In this document: in pieces, positions 15,183 to 23,724 of the stretch
How positions within the stretch are numbered: position 1 is the stretch's first letter
How the letters are laid out: every line of letters begins with the position of its first letter
From: an uncultured Oscillospiraceae bacterium
GTDB taxonomy: Bacteria; Bacillota; Clostridia; Oscillospirales; Oscillospiraceae
Reading direction: 5' to 3'
Assembly (NCBI GenBank): GCA_934573855.1
Contig: CAKTMF010000008.1
Span: 1 to 64,000 of the forward strand
Length of the DNA stretch: 64,000 nucleotides
The notes under the pieces: model-generated
What the model saw: only the letters and a program-made list of their open reading frames with translations
Databases searched by the model: none
What the model was told of the DNA's origin: nothing
Translations under genes and position numbers: made by a program

Positions 15183-17327
15183 GTGCGAAAATTAATAACT
15201 GTCATACTGATATTGGCAGTTGCCGCGCTGTGCTTGGGATGTGGTCGGGGGGAAGCTCCCGCCTCTCCCGAGAGCGGCGGCACACTGACCGCCCCAGATA
15301 TCGACACGATCTCCGCCGATGACGGGGACGGGGCTATCGTACTCAAAAAAGAGGCCCTGCGTCTGCCGGACGATGCCGCTACGGTACATCTGACGGCTCA
15401 GGCGGGCGGGTGTGTGTACCTGTGCTGCCGGGATAAAAACGACGGATACTTTTTCTGCCGTGTCGACGACAGGCTGAACGTTACCCGGCTCGACACAAGG
15501 TACGATGAGCCGATAGAAAACTTTGCGGCGAACGACAGCGGCGACCTGTTCCTGCTCAACACCGACGCCGAGGGGAAAAAGCGCATAGAGTGCCTGTTCA
15601 GCGACGGAGAGCATAAAACGATCACGCCCAACATAATTGCCGACGAGGGGGTGATACTCTCGTTTGCGGCGGTGAAAAAGGGCTTTATAGTCGATAACAT
15701 GCGCGAGCTTCTTGCGCTGGACACGGACGGGAAGCTCATAAAAAGCTTCGGAAAATACCAGAGCGGGGCGTGGTTGGTCCGGCTGAGCGATGACAGAGTG
15801 CTTGCCGTTTACTCGGGTAGCGCGGCCTCCGGCGCAGGGAACTCCGTGACCCGTCCGGCGAGGATAGACAGCATAAACGGCAGCTTTGCCGTTGTCGGAA
15901 GCACGGAGCTTGCGGCAGCCTGTACCGGCTTTTTCGGCGGCACGGGTGAGACGCTTTTTACGTCCATCGGCAGGAACGTGTATGAATATGACTACTCGAC
16001 CGGTTCACTCACGCTGAAATTTGACGCTGGGACGAGCTATCTTTTCCCTGAATATTATATCGGGCAGGAGCGGTATTTCGCTCTGGAGAGGGGCAAGCCG
16101 GTGATACTCTCCGCGCGGCGCGACAGGGAGGTCAGGCAGCTGACTCTTGCGGGCTATGATATTGATCAGCGGATAGATACCGTTGTGCAGATGTTCAACG
16201 CGGCAAACAGCGGTTATATCATTACCGTTGACGACTATGTGCGCTTCGACGAATATGAAGATCAGGACGCGGGAAAGCTCCGCTTTGCCGCCGATATCAT
16301 ATCGGGGAACACGCCGGATATCTATGTCCTGGGTGCCGACACGGCGCAGAAGTACGCGGCAAGGGGTCTGCTTGAGGACCTGATGCCGTACTTTGACGGC
16401 GAGGCCGGGACCGGCGTGCTATTTGATAAGCTGACTGAGCTGACTCTTTCCGACGGGAAAATGTTTCTGTGCATACCGGCGTTTTCGGTGAAGGTCATAT
16501 CCGGCCCGGCGGACGAGGTATCCGCGCCGTTCACGATAGACGAGCTGTTTGAGATGACGGAGAGGTACTCGGCTCAGACGGTTTTCGGCAGGCGCATGAC
16601 ACGGACCAAATTCATGGAAAACGTGCTGATGTCCATGCACGGAGAGCTGTATTCGCCGGAGAGCGGGACGTGCAGCTTCACCAGCCGGGAGTTTATAAAA
16701 ATTCTGGAGATAACAAAATCGCTTCTTGACGAGTCCGAATGGGTCAGCGGCGAGTACGGAAACGCGGCGGCGGGGAAGCAAATGCTGCTGACCGAGTGGC
16801 TCGGCCCGTATTTTGTGGACTATATAGCGATACATAATACCGTTTTCGGCGGCAGCGCGTGCATTACGGGCTTCCCCAGCACACAGGGCCATGGGGCGGC
16901 GATATTGCCGCAGTTCACCTTCGGAATGTCCTCGGCAAGCGGGAAGAAGGATGGCGTATGGGAGTTTTTCAAATATCTGCTCTGCGAGGACACTCAGGCC
17001 GGCTTTTTCGGCAGATGGTGCTTCCCGGCCAATGCCGCCGTATTTGACGCTTTTTCGGAAGCATATCTCAAAAGCTACGCGGAAACGCCTACGACGCTCG
17101 TCTCGGGCGATTATAAGCTCAAAGGAGCCATGAGCGAGGGAGAAGCACGGAAGGCCGTGCGTGAGCTTATCGGCGGCATTGACTCTCTCGCGGTCTATGA
17201 CCGCACCGTATTCGACATAATTATGGGATCCTGCGGGGCGTTCTTCTCGGGCGACAAAAGCGCGGAGGAGACCGCCGAGGTCATCCAATCGAGGGTATCC
17301 ATATATTTGGCCGAACAATACGGCTGA
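15183..17327 (+). CDS. Propeller/solute-binding-like lipoprotein 2
   Basis: A 714-residue lipoprotein with lipobox LCLGC (Cys20), starting at GTG 15183. TTG/GTG codons at 15162 and 15165 are in frame but overlap the upstream gene, and they would add charged residues before the signal peptide. The N-terminal half shows short beta repeats (GDLFLLNTDAEGKK, RELLALDTDGKLI). The second half, from about IDQRIDTVVQMFNAANSG, is solute-binding-like with FAADIISGNTPDIYVLG and the conserved end ETAEVIQSRVSIYLAEQYG. It follows a peptidoglycan-binding-like protein and precedes lipoprotein 3. No transporter genes are adjacent. Confidence 0.8.
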   Translation: MRKLITVILILAVAALCLGCGRGEAPASPESGGTLTAPDIDTISADDGDGAIVLKKEALRLPDDAATVHLTAQAGGCVYLCCRDKNDGYFFCRVDDRLNVTRLDTRYDEPIENFAANDSGDLFLLNTDAEGKKRIECLFSDGEHKTITPNIIADEGVILSFAAVKKGFIVDNMRELLALDTDGKLIKSFGKYQSGAWLVRLSDDRVLAVYSGSAASGAGNSVTRPARIDSINGSFAVVGSTELAAACTGFFGGTGETLFTSIGRNVYEYDYSTGSLTLKFDAGTSYLFPEYYIGQERYFALERGKPVILSARRDREVRQLTLAGYDIDQRIDTVVQMFNAANSGYIITVDDYVRFDEYEDQDAGKLRFAADIISGNTPDIYVLGADTAQKYAARGLLEDLMPYFDGEAGTGVLFDKLTELTLSDGKMFLCIPAFSVKVISGPADEVSAPFTIDELFEMTERYSAQTVFGRRMTRTKFMENVLMSMHGELYSPESGTCSFTSREFIKILEITKSLLDESEWVSGEYGNAAAGKQMLLTEWLGPYFVDYIAIHNTVFGGSACITGFPSTQGHGAAILPQFTFGMSSASGKKDGVWEFFKYLLCEDTQAGFFGRWCFPANAAVFDAFSEAYLKSYAETPTTLVSGDYKLKGAMSEGEARKAVRELIGGIDSLAVYDRTVFDIIMGSCGAFFSGDKSAEETAEVIQSRVSIYLAEQYG

Positions 17328-17481
17328 GTGTTTTGAGATCGGCAGAAAACGGACTGACATTGCCCGGGGAATTGCAGGATCGTGGCGGAGCTTGTACAAA
17401 GCGCCCATTATGACGCGGAGAAAACAAATCACAGGCACGACGCCGCACGGCCGCTCACGGCCGGTAAGAAGGAGGCCGGAA

Positions 17482-19545
17482 ATGAAGAAAATACTTGCAC
17501 TGCTATTATGCCTTGCGCTGCTGTTCACCTCCGGGTGCGGCGGCAGCGGAGGGATACATAAGGACGCCGTTGACGTCTCCGGGCTGGCCTTGGAGCCGGC
17601 GCGGCAGCGCTACTCCTTTGAGTTTGCGGATTTCCCGCAAAGCATGTGGTTCGGCATGAGCAGCATCGCGGCCGTGGACGGCAAAATATTCCTGCTCGGG
17701 ATGATGGGCGGCAGCTACCTCTACAGTCTCGATACCGACAGCCTGAGTCCGGTGCTGCTGGCCTCCAGGGAGGACGAGAGCGAGCAATGGTACGCCTACT
17801 GCGCCATGGGCGGGAGGCTCTATGTCCTCGACTCCGCGAACCGCCGCCTCATCGAGCTCGGCACGGACGGGGAGCGACTGCGCGCCATTGCCCTCCCCGG
17901 CGACCTGTTCGTCAGCGACATCGCCTCGGACGGAGAATATATCTATGCTCTGGGCAGCGGAATGGTCACCGCGCTGCGGCCCGGCGCCGACGCGGCGGAG
18001 CAGGTATTTTCCATCGGGATATCCCCGTATGCCTCCATCGCGGACGACGGCGCGGGCCGGGTATTCGTCGCGTGGAGGGACGGCGAGACACAGGCGCTCA
18101 GCGAGATCGACGCGGAAAAGCAGCGTCTGGGCGAGACGTCGTACTTCAACACCGACTGCGCGATAGCCGGCACCGGCCGGGACTGGGACATATATCTGCG
18201 TATCGGCGGCGCGCTGTACGGCTATCGGCTCTCGGACGGGAGCATGGAAAAGCTGCTGTCCTTCTCTGAGCTGGGACTCAAGAGCAACGGCGTGGTATAT
18301 GAGCTTGGCGGGGGCAGATTTCTCTACACCGGCACCTTCGGCGAGATAGCGTCCGTGCCTGTGATACTCAAGCCCGACGAAGGCACGGACGGGGACGTGA
18401 CGCTCGTCCTCGCGACCGTGGGAGAGCTTCCCTACGCCATGGAAAAGTCCGTCCGCGCGTGGAACCAGCTGCACCCGGAATGTCGTGTAGAGATAAAGGA
18501 TTACAGCGCCGGCGCGGACGAGCGCACCGCCCAGTACCAGCTTATCGCGGATATCGGCTCGGGAAAGGGACCGGATCTCTACAACATGTCCGGGCCGCTC
18601 GCGGGACGGCTGATACGCCGGGGGCTGCTCGAGGATCTGTACCCGTATATCGACGGAGACCCGGAGCTGTCAAGAAGCGATTTTATGAGCGGGCCGCTCT
18701 CGTCGCTCGAGGTGGACGGCACGCTGCCGCATATCGCGCCGTCCTTCAGTCTGCTGACAACGTTCGCGGCCAAAAAGGACGTCGGGAGCCTGCCGGATAT
18801 CTCATATGAAAGCCTGTCCGCAGTCGTCAACGGCAGCGCCTATTACAGAAGCATTTTTGACATGACCTACGACCGGGATCAGTGGCTGAGGATAATGGTC
18901 GCCGCGTCGGGAGATAAGCTTATCGACTGGACGGAGAGAAGGTGCGGCTTTGACTCCGGATATTTCAGGGAGCTGCTGACCCTGGCCGCGGCAAGGACGG
19001 AGCCGGAGGCGTTTTACGGCGGGGGAATGAGAGAGATCGTCGAGGCCTCGCACTCCGTGCTGTATACCGTGGTGCTGAGCGGCATATGGCAGGCGGCGGT
19101 GGCGGACGACGCATACGGCACGGGCAGCTATGTGTATGTGGGTATCCCCGAGGTGGGGAACGTCATCTCGCCCGAGATCGACATCGGGATGTCCGTGCAG
19201 ACGGCCAACAAGGAGGCGTGCTGGCGGTTTATCCGTGAGTTCCTCGTGAGCGGAAGCTCCTGCACCACGGAAATACCGCTGCGCCGGGACGGTGCGCGCC
19301 GGCAGATGGAGAAGGAGCTTGAGAACCTGAAGCAGAATCCCTCGCTCTATGACAGCCGGACACAGGCCATGGAGTATCTGATAAGCGTTATAGAGGACGC
19401 GGATGTCCTATACCGGTACGACGCCGACCTGTGGAGCATTATCCAAAGCGAGGCCAACAAGCTCTACGCCGGGCAGAACACGCTGGACGAGGCGGTGCGC
19501 GCCATCCAGAGCCGGGCGGGGATATACATGTCCGAACAGAGCTGA
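17482..19545 (+). CDS. Propeller/solute-binding-like lipoprotein 3
   Basis: A 687-residue lipoprotein with lipobox FTSGC (Cys19). The ATG at 17482 has AAGGAGG seven bases upstream; the longer frame to 17392 lacks a signal peptide at its start. Residues ~30-320 look propeller-like (GGRLYVLDSANRRLIELG, EYIYALGSGMVTALRPG). The rest resembles a family 1 binding protein (VRAWNQLHPECRVEIKDYS, LIADIGSGKGPDLYNMSG) and ends with DEAVRAIQSRAGIYMSEQS. It is the last gene of the second cassette and is followed by a strong bidirectional terminator. Confidence 0.8.
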   Translation: MKKILALLLCLALLFTSGCGGSGGIHKDAVDVSGLALEPARQRYSFEFADFPQSMWFGMSSIAAVDGKIFLLGMMGGSYLYSLDTDSLSPVLLASREDESEQWYAYCAMGGRLYVLDSANRRLIELGTDGERLRAIALPGDLFVSDIASDGEYIYALGSGMVTALRPGADAAEQVFSIGISPYASIADDGAGRVFVAWRDGETQALSEIDAEKQRLGETSYFNTDCAIAGTGRDWDIYLRIGGALYGYRLSDGSMEKLLSFSELGLKSNGVVYELGGGRFLYTGTFGEIASVPVILKPDEGTDGDVTLVLATVGELPYAMEKSVRAWNQLHPECRVEIKDYSAGADERTAQYQLIADIGSGKGPDLYNMSGPLAGRLIRRGLLEDLYPYIDGDPELSRSDFMSGPLSSLEVDGTLPHIAPSFSLLTTFAAKKDVGSLPDISYESLSAVVNGSAYYRSIFDMTYDRDQWLRIMVAASGDKLIDWTERRCGFDSGYFRELLTLAAARTEPEAFYGGGMREIVEASHSVLYTVVLSGIWQAAVADDAYGTGSYVYVGIPEVGNVISPEIDIGMSVQTANKEACWRFIREFLVSGSSCTTEIPLRRDGARRQMEKELENLKQNPSLYDSRTQAMEYLISVIEDADVLYRYDADLWSIIQSEANKLYAGQNTLDEAVRAIQSRAGIYMSEQS

Positions 19546-19559
19546 GCGGCTTTAGGCGT

Positions 19560-19599
19560 AAAAGCACCCTGAAAACACTAAGTTTTCAGGGTGCTTTTA
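19560..19599. terminator. Bidirectional terminator
   Basis: A 17-bp perfect stem (AAAAGCACCCTGAAAAC with its complement, 5-nt loop) flanked by A and T runs. It serves lipoprotein 3 on the plus strand and the PII-like operon on the minus strand. Confidence 0.92.
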
Positions 19600-19619
19600 G
19601 ATATATGACGTGAATTAGG

Positions 19620-20330
19620 TCAGCCCTCCGCAGGCGGCTCATCCTCCGGGGCGAGGCCGTCCGTGAGACGCAGGCCCGCCGTCTGCGTGACGGGGAGGGA
19701 GAAGGAGATGGCGTGCGCGGGAGTGTCAGGGCCGGCCATCTTCATTATCGCCTGCATGATGCCGTCCTTGTTGGAGGTCTTCGTGGCGATAAGCACGAGC
19801 GTCTTGTCCGATGCGAGCGTCACGCCGAAAAACTTCTCCGCGCTCTCCATGCCGGTACCCTTGGCGTGGATGATGGTGCCGCCGCCAGCGCCCGCGGAGC
19901 GCGCCGCGTCCATGACCGTCTCGCCGTAGCCCTGATCGCATATCGCGATTATCAATTCTCTGTCCGTGTTCTTCAAAACCGACTCTTCTCCTCTCGTAAA
20001 CTTCTGCCCGCTGAGCAGAAACGCAAGCTCTCTCTTCCCGCCCACGCTGGACGCCGGGATGATGAGCGCCATGCCCACGCCCGGAATGTCTATCTTGACC
20101 TTCGTCTCCAGCTCGTGCTTTATTGTGCGCCAGCTCGCCTCCGTGACGAAGGACATGCACACCGCCTTTTCGGCGCTCGAGAGCGGCGGATAGCGCAGAC
20201 TCGCCGTGTCCATGGTGCCGTGGCCGAGGGTAACAAAGCAGACCTCGACGCCGGTCTCCCTGAATATCTGCATGAAGTCGGGGAGCCTTGACCGCTCGGC
20301 AACGGTCAGAAGATAAAACACATTGCTCAT
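19620..20330 (-). CDS. Tandem PII-like regulatory protein
   Basis: A 236-residue protein built of two PII-like halves (about 1-115 and 120-225), whereas a usual PII is ~112 residues. The second half has the signature GAGGGTIIHAKGTG and IATKTSNKDGIMQAI; the first half is more divergent. It follows the DUF1538 gene by 12 bp with TAAGGAAG as ribosome binding site, so the two form an operon. A PII-like subunit beside a membrane protein usually gates it in response to nucleotides or metabolites, so a role controlling the DUF1538 protein is likely but inferred. Confidence 0.82.
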   Translation of the reverse strand: MSNVFYLLTVAERSRLPDFMQIFRETGVEVCFVTLGHGTMDTASLRYPPLSSAEKAVCMSFVTEASWRTIKHELETKVKIDIPGVGMALIIPASSVGGKRELAFLLSGQKFTRGEESVLKNTDRELIIAICDQGYGETVMDAARSAGAGGGTIIHAKGTGMESAEKFFGVTLASDKTLVLIATKTSNKDGIMQAIMKMAGPDTPAHAISFSLPVTQTAGLRLTDGLAPEDEPPAEG

Positions 20331-20342
20331 ATGTATGCTTCC

Positions 20343-21866
20343 TTACAGTTCGATTATTGAGTAATTGTCAAGCTCGGCAAAAATGTCGCTGTAGTCCTGC
20401 TCACTGACGCGGCGGGAGGCGCCTATCCTGTACGAAACGCCGAGTATCTGTATCGTTATCAGAGGGGTCATCGCGACCATCGCCACGACGCCGAAGGCGT
20501 CCGTCACGACGTTCCCACCCACCGCCATGCACGCGCCGACGGAGAAGGGGAGGAGGAACGCCGCCGTCATCGGGCCGGAGGCCACGCCGCCCGAGTCAAA
20601 CGCGACGGCGGTGAATATCGGGGGAACGAAGAACGACATTATCAGCGCGATGGCGTAGCCCGGGATGATGAAATACATGATATTTATACCGGTAAGCACG
20701 CGCAGCATGGAAAGCCCGACGGACACTGACACGCCGACGGAGAGAGAATCCCTCAGCATACGGCCGGAGATGGCGCCGTTCGTGATCTCCTCGACCTGCT
20801 TCATGAGAACATACACGGCAGGCTCCGCGCGCACGATGAAAAAGCCCATGAGCATACCCATCGGGATAATGACCCAGCCGCCGCCGATGGACGAGAGCGC
20901 CGCGCCCATGAACGAACCCACGGGCATGAAGCCGACGTTCACACCGGTCAGGAAAATGACCAGACCCGCAAAGGTGTATACAAGGCCGATGATCGTCCGG
21001 CGCATGGTCTTTTTGTCGAGCTTAAGAGAGAATGTGCGGAATATGCCGAAGAACACCACGATCGGCAGCAGCGCCAGCGCCACCTCCTTTGTATAGAGAG
21101 GAAGCTCCCGCAGGAAGAGCGCGCCCAGCTCCGAGGTCGTACCGGCGGAGGGGAGTGCCGCAGCGGAGTAGTTCGCCGTGTCGCCGCTGTAGAGAATGCT
21201 GAGGATAAGCACCGCGAGTATCGGGCCGATGGAGCATATCGCCACAAGGCCGAAGCTGTCGTCCGCGGCCTTCTTATCAGAGCGGATGGAGCATATGCCT
21301 ATGCCGAAGGTCATGATGAACGGCACGGTCATGGGTCCGGTGGTAACGCCGCCGGAGTCAAAGGCCACGGCCAGATAATTCTCCGGCACGAAGAAGGAGA
21401 GTGCGATAACTATCGCGTAGAACACGATGAGCAGCACCCGGAACGAGATGTTGAAGAGCATGCGCAGCACCGCTATCACGAGGAACAGACCCACGCCCGC
21501 GCCCACGGAGAGGATAAGCACGCTGTTGGGAATGCTCTCCACCTGGTTTGCAAGCACCTGCAGGTCAGGCTCCGACACCGTGATCATCACGCCGAGCAGA
21601 AACGCCACCGGTATGACCAGCCAGAGCTGACGGCTCTTGGTCAGCTGTGAGCCGATACTGTTGCCCATAGGCTCCATCGCAAGCTCGGACCCCTGCGTAA
21701 AGAGCATCATGCCCACCACGAGCAGCGCCGACCCGGCGAGGAACACGAGCATGAGATCCGTCCCCATCGGGGCGACGGTGAGCGAGAGCGCGAGAACGAT
21801 CGCCACCATGGGCAGCACCGCGCTGAGAGCGTCATTGAATTTTTCAGCGATTTTTTTCCTGTACAA
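20343..21866 (-). CDS. DUF1538 family membrane protein
   Basis: A 507-residue protein with about a dozen hydrophobic segments in two repeated halves. Both halves carry the motif VAFDSGGVxxGPMT (residues ~168 and ~424), which is diagnostic for DUF1538. The start is TTG at 21866 with AGGTGG upstream; the G-rich site touches the TA of the adjacent MITE. The function of DUF1538 is not established; its transporter-like repeat architecture and its PII-like partner suggest a regulated transporter. Confidence 0.88.
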   Translation of the reverse strand: MYRKKIAEKFNDALSAVLPMVAIVLALSLTVAPMGTDLMLVFLAGSALLVVGMMLFTQGSELAMEPMGNSIGSQLTKSRQLWLVIPVAFLLGVMITVSEPDLQVLANQVESIPNSVLILSVGAGVGLFLVIAVLRMLFNISFRVLLIVFYAIVIALSFFVPENYLAVAFDSGGVTTGPMTVPFIMTFGIGICSIRSDKKAADDSFGLVAICSIGPILAVLILSILYSGDTANYSAAALPSAGTTSELGALFLRELPLYTKEVALALLPIVVFFGIFRTFSLKLDKKTMRRTIIGLVYTFAGLVIFLTGVNVGFMPVGSFMGAALSSIGGGWVIIPMGMLMGFFIVRAEPAVYVLMKQVEEITNGAISGRMLRDSLSVGVSVSVGLSMLRVLTGINIMYFIIPGYAIALIMSFFVPPIFTAVAFDSGGVASGPMTAAFLLPFSVGACMAVGGNVVTDAFGVVAMVAMTPLITIQILGVSYRIGASRRVSEQDYSDIFAELDNYSIIEL

Positions 21867-21879
21867 TTAGATCCACCTA

Positions 21880-22268
21880 CCATCAGTTGACAAGGACACA
21901 CACGGTTTTGACGGAGCGGAAATGTGTCCAAGCGGCTTCAAAGCCCTTGCCGAGACACCAAGTATCGGCTGCGTGCTTTTCATTGTCTGAACGCATTTCC
22001 GCTCCGGCAATTCTCCAACTCAAATCGAAGCCCAACGAAGTGGGTTCGATTTGAAAAGGAAGAAGGAGATCGCATAGTGCAGCTTCTGCCGCAAGGCGGA
22101 AGCGGAACGGTGCGGGCTTCTTCTGACGCGTTGCACCTGACGGCTTTGGATTTCCGAGTGGTTTTTGCTTTTTTGAGCCGCAGATGTGTCGTAACCCATC
22201 AAGGCGAAAAGAACAAAAAGCGCCGGAAAGACTTGCCGTCAGGCGTGTATGCTCTTGTCAACTGATGG
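21880..22268. mobile_element. MITE, 389 bp, second copy in inverted orientation
   Basis: The same inverted ends as the 10032 element (CCATCAGTTGACAAG) are flanked by TA on both sides (21878-21879 and 22269-22270). Read on the minus strand it matches the first copy throughout, except for an extra ~115 bp in the middle. That extra part contains a long hairpin (CAAATCGAAGCCCA paired with TGGGTTCGATTTG). It lies between the divergent DUF1538 and fprA genes. Confidence 0.85.
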
Positions 22269-22283
22269 TATCAATACTTAAAC

Positions 22284-22310
22284 GGGCCTGCAAGCTCTGC
22301 GTGCAGGCCC
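22284..22310. repeat. Hairpin GGGCCTGCA/TGCAGGCCC
   Basis: A 9-bp perfect stem with a 9-nt loop, just outside the MITE and upstream of the fprA promoter. Only AAATTT follows, so its terminator value is doubtful. Confidence 0.4.
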
Positions 22311-22382
22311 AAATTTCCATATACAAACCCAAGCTTATTATAACTTATCGCAGGCCAGGTGTCAAGCGGAACGGAAAGTGCC

Positions 22383-22411
22383 TTGACGTAACGGCCCGGG
22401 CGGGTTATATT
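22383..22411 (+). promoter_or_regulatory. fprA promoter
   Basis: TTGACG (22383-22388) and TATATT (22406-22411) are separated by 17 bp, about 79 bp before the start codon. It is downstream of the MITE, so the insertion leaves it intact. Confidence 0.75.
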
Positions 22412-22489
22412 ATTGGTGATAGCTCCGCGCCGCCCGGACTGGGAGCGGGACACACGGCGGCAAAAACCGCTTATGAAAGGAAAAAAACG

Positions 22490-23641
22490 ATGTTTGTTAC
22501 CAATGACATACGCTATATCGGCGTGAACGACCACAATATCGACCTTTTTGAGGGGCAGTACACCGTCCCAAACGGCATGGCATACAACTCATACGTTATC
22601 CTCGACGATAAGATCGCCGTCATGGATACCGTCGACAGAAATTTCAGGGACGAATGGCTCGAGAATCTCGCCGGGGCGCTGGGCGGAAGAAAGCCCGATT
22701 ACCTCGTCGTCCAGCACATGGAGCCGGATCACTCCGCGAATATCGTGAGCTTCATGGACAAATACCCCGAGGCCGTCATAGTCTCCTCCAACGCCGCGTT
22801 CGGTATGATGAAATGCTACTTCGGCACCGACTTTGCCGAGCGCCGCATTGTGGTGGGCGAGGGCAGCACTCTTGCTCTCGGCCGGCACACCCTCTCCTTC
22901 GTCGCCGCGCCCATGGTACACTGGCCGGAGGTCATAGTCACCTATGACAGCGCCGACAAGGTGCTTTTCTCCGCCGACGGCTTCGGCAAGTTCGGTGCGC
23001 TGGACGCGGACGAGGACTGGGCCTGCGAGGCGAGACGCTACTATATCGGTATCGTCGGCAAGTTCGGCGCTAACGTCCAGGCCCTGCTCAAGAAGGCTGC
23101 GAAGCTCGATATCCGGATCATCTGCCCCCTGCACGGCCCGGTGCTGAGCGAGGATCTGGGCTATTACATCAACCTTTACGACATATGGTCGTCCTACCGT
23201 GTGGAGAGCGAGGGCGTGGTCATCGCCTACACCTCCGTTTACGGACACACGAAAGAGGCGGCGCTTCTCCTTGCCGACAGGCTGGAGGCTAAGGGCTGCC
23301 CCAAGGTGACGGTGACGGACCTTGCCCGTGACGACATGGCGGAGGCCGTCGAGGACGCGTTCCGCTACGGCAAGCTCGTCCTCGCCACCACTACCTACAA
23401 TACCGATATATTCCCCTTCATGAGAGAGTTCATCGAACACCTCACCGAACGCGGCTATAAGAACCGGACCGTCGGCATTATCGAAAACGGCACCTGGGCG
23501 CCCGCCGCGGCGAAGGTCATCAGAAGGATGATGGAGGGCTGCCAGAATATCACATGGGCGGAGAACACCGTCACGGTCAAGGCCGCGCTCAACGACGCCT
23601 CGAGAGCGAAGATCGACGCGCTTGCCGACGAGCTGCTGTAA
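22490..23641 (+). CDS. fprA: FprA-family A-type flavoprotein (flavodiiron protein)
   Basis: A 383-residue protein. The N-terminal metallo-beta-lactamase-like domain has the diiron ligands (HMEPDH, later HWPEVIVTYD and LHGPV), and the C-terminal flavodoxin domain starts at VVIAYTSVYGHTKEAA, the FMN phosphate loop. Members reduce oxygen or nitric oxide with electrons from rubredoxin or coenzymes and protect anaerobes from oxygen. The ATG at 22490 has GAAAGGA upstream. It appears to be a single-gene transcript between a promoter and a terminator. Confidence 0.93.
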   Translation: MFVTNDIRYIGVNDHNIDLFEGQYTVPNGMAYNSYVILDDKIAVMDTVDRNFRDEWLENLAGALGGRKPDYLVVQHMEPDHSANIVSFMDKYPEAVIVSSNAAFGMMKCYFGTDFAERRIVVGEGSTLALGRHTLSFVAAPMVHWPEVIVTYDSADKVLFSADGFGKFGALDADEDWACEARRYYIGIVGKFGANVQALLKKAAKLDIRIICPLHGPVLSEDLGYYINLYDIWSSYRVESEGVVIAYTSVYGHTKEAALLLADRLEAKGCPKVTVTDLARDDMAEAVEDAFRYGKLVLATTTYNTDIFPFMREFIEHLTERGYKNRTVGIIENGTWAPAAAKVIRRMMEGCQNITWAENTVTVKAALNDASRAKIDALADELL

Positions 23642-23686
23642 GGCGTGCACGGGACCGGAGCCGCAGGGCCGCATGAGCGCAAATAT

Positions 23687-23724
23687 AAAAAATACGGACT
23701 TCCTTCCGGAAGCCCGTATTTTTA
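23687..23724. terminator. Bidirectional terminator between fprA and lipoprotein 4
   Basis: The stem AATACGG.CTTCC / GGAAG.CCGTATT is flanked by A and T runs and sits between convergent genes. Confidence 0.85.
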
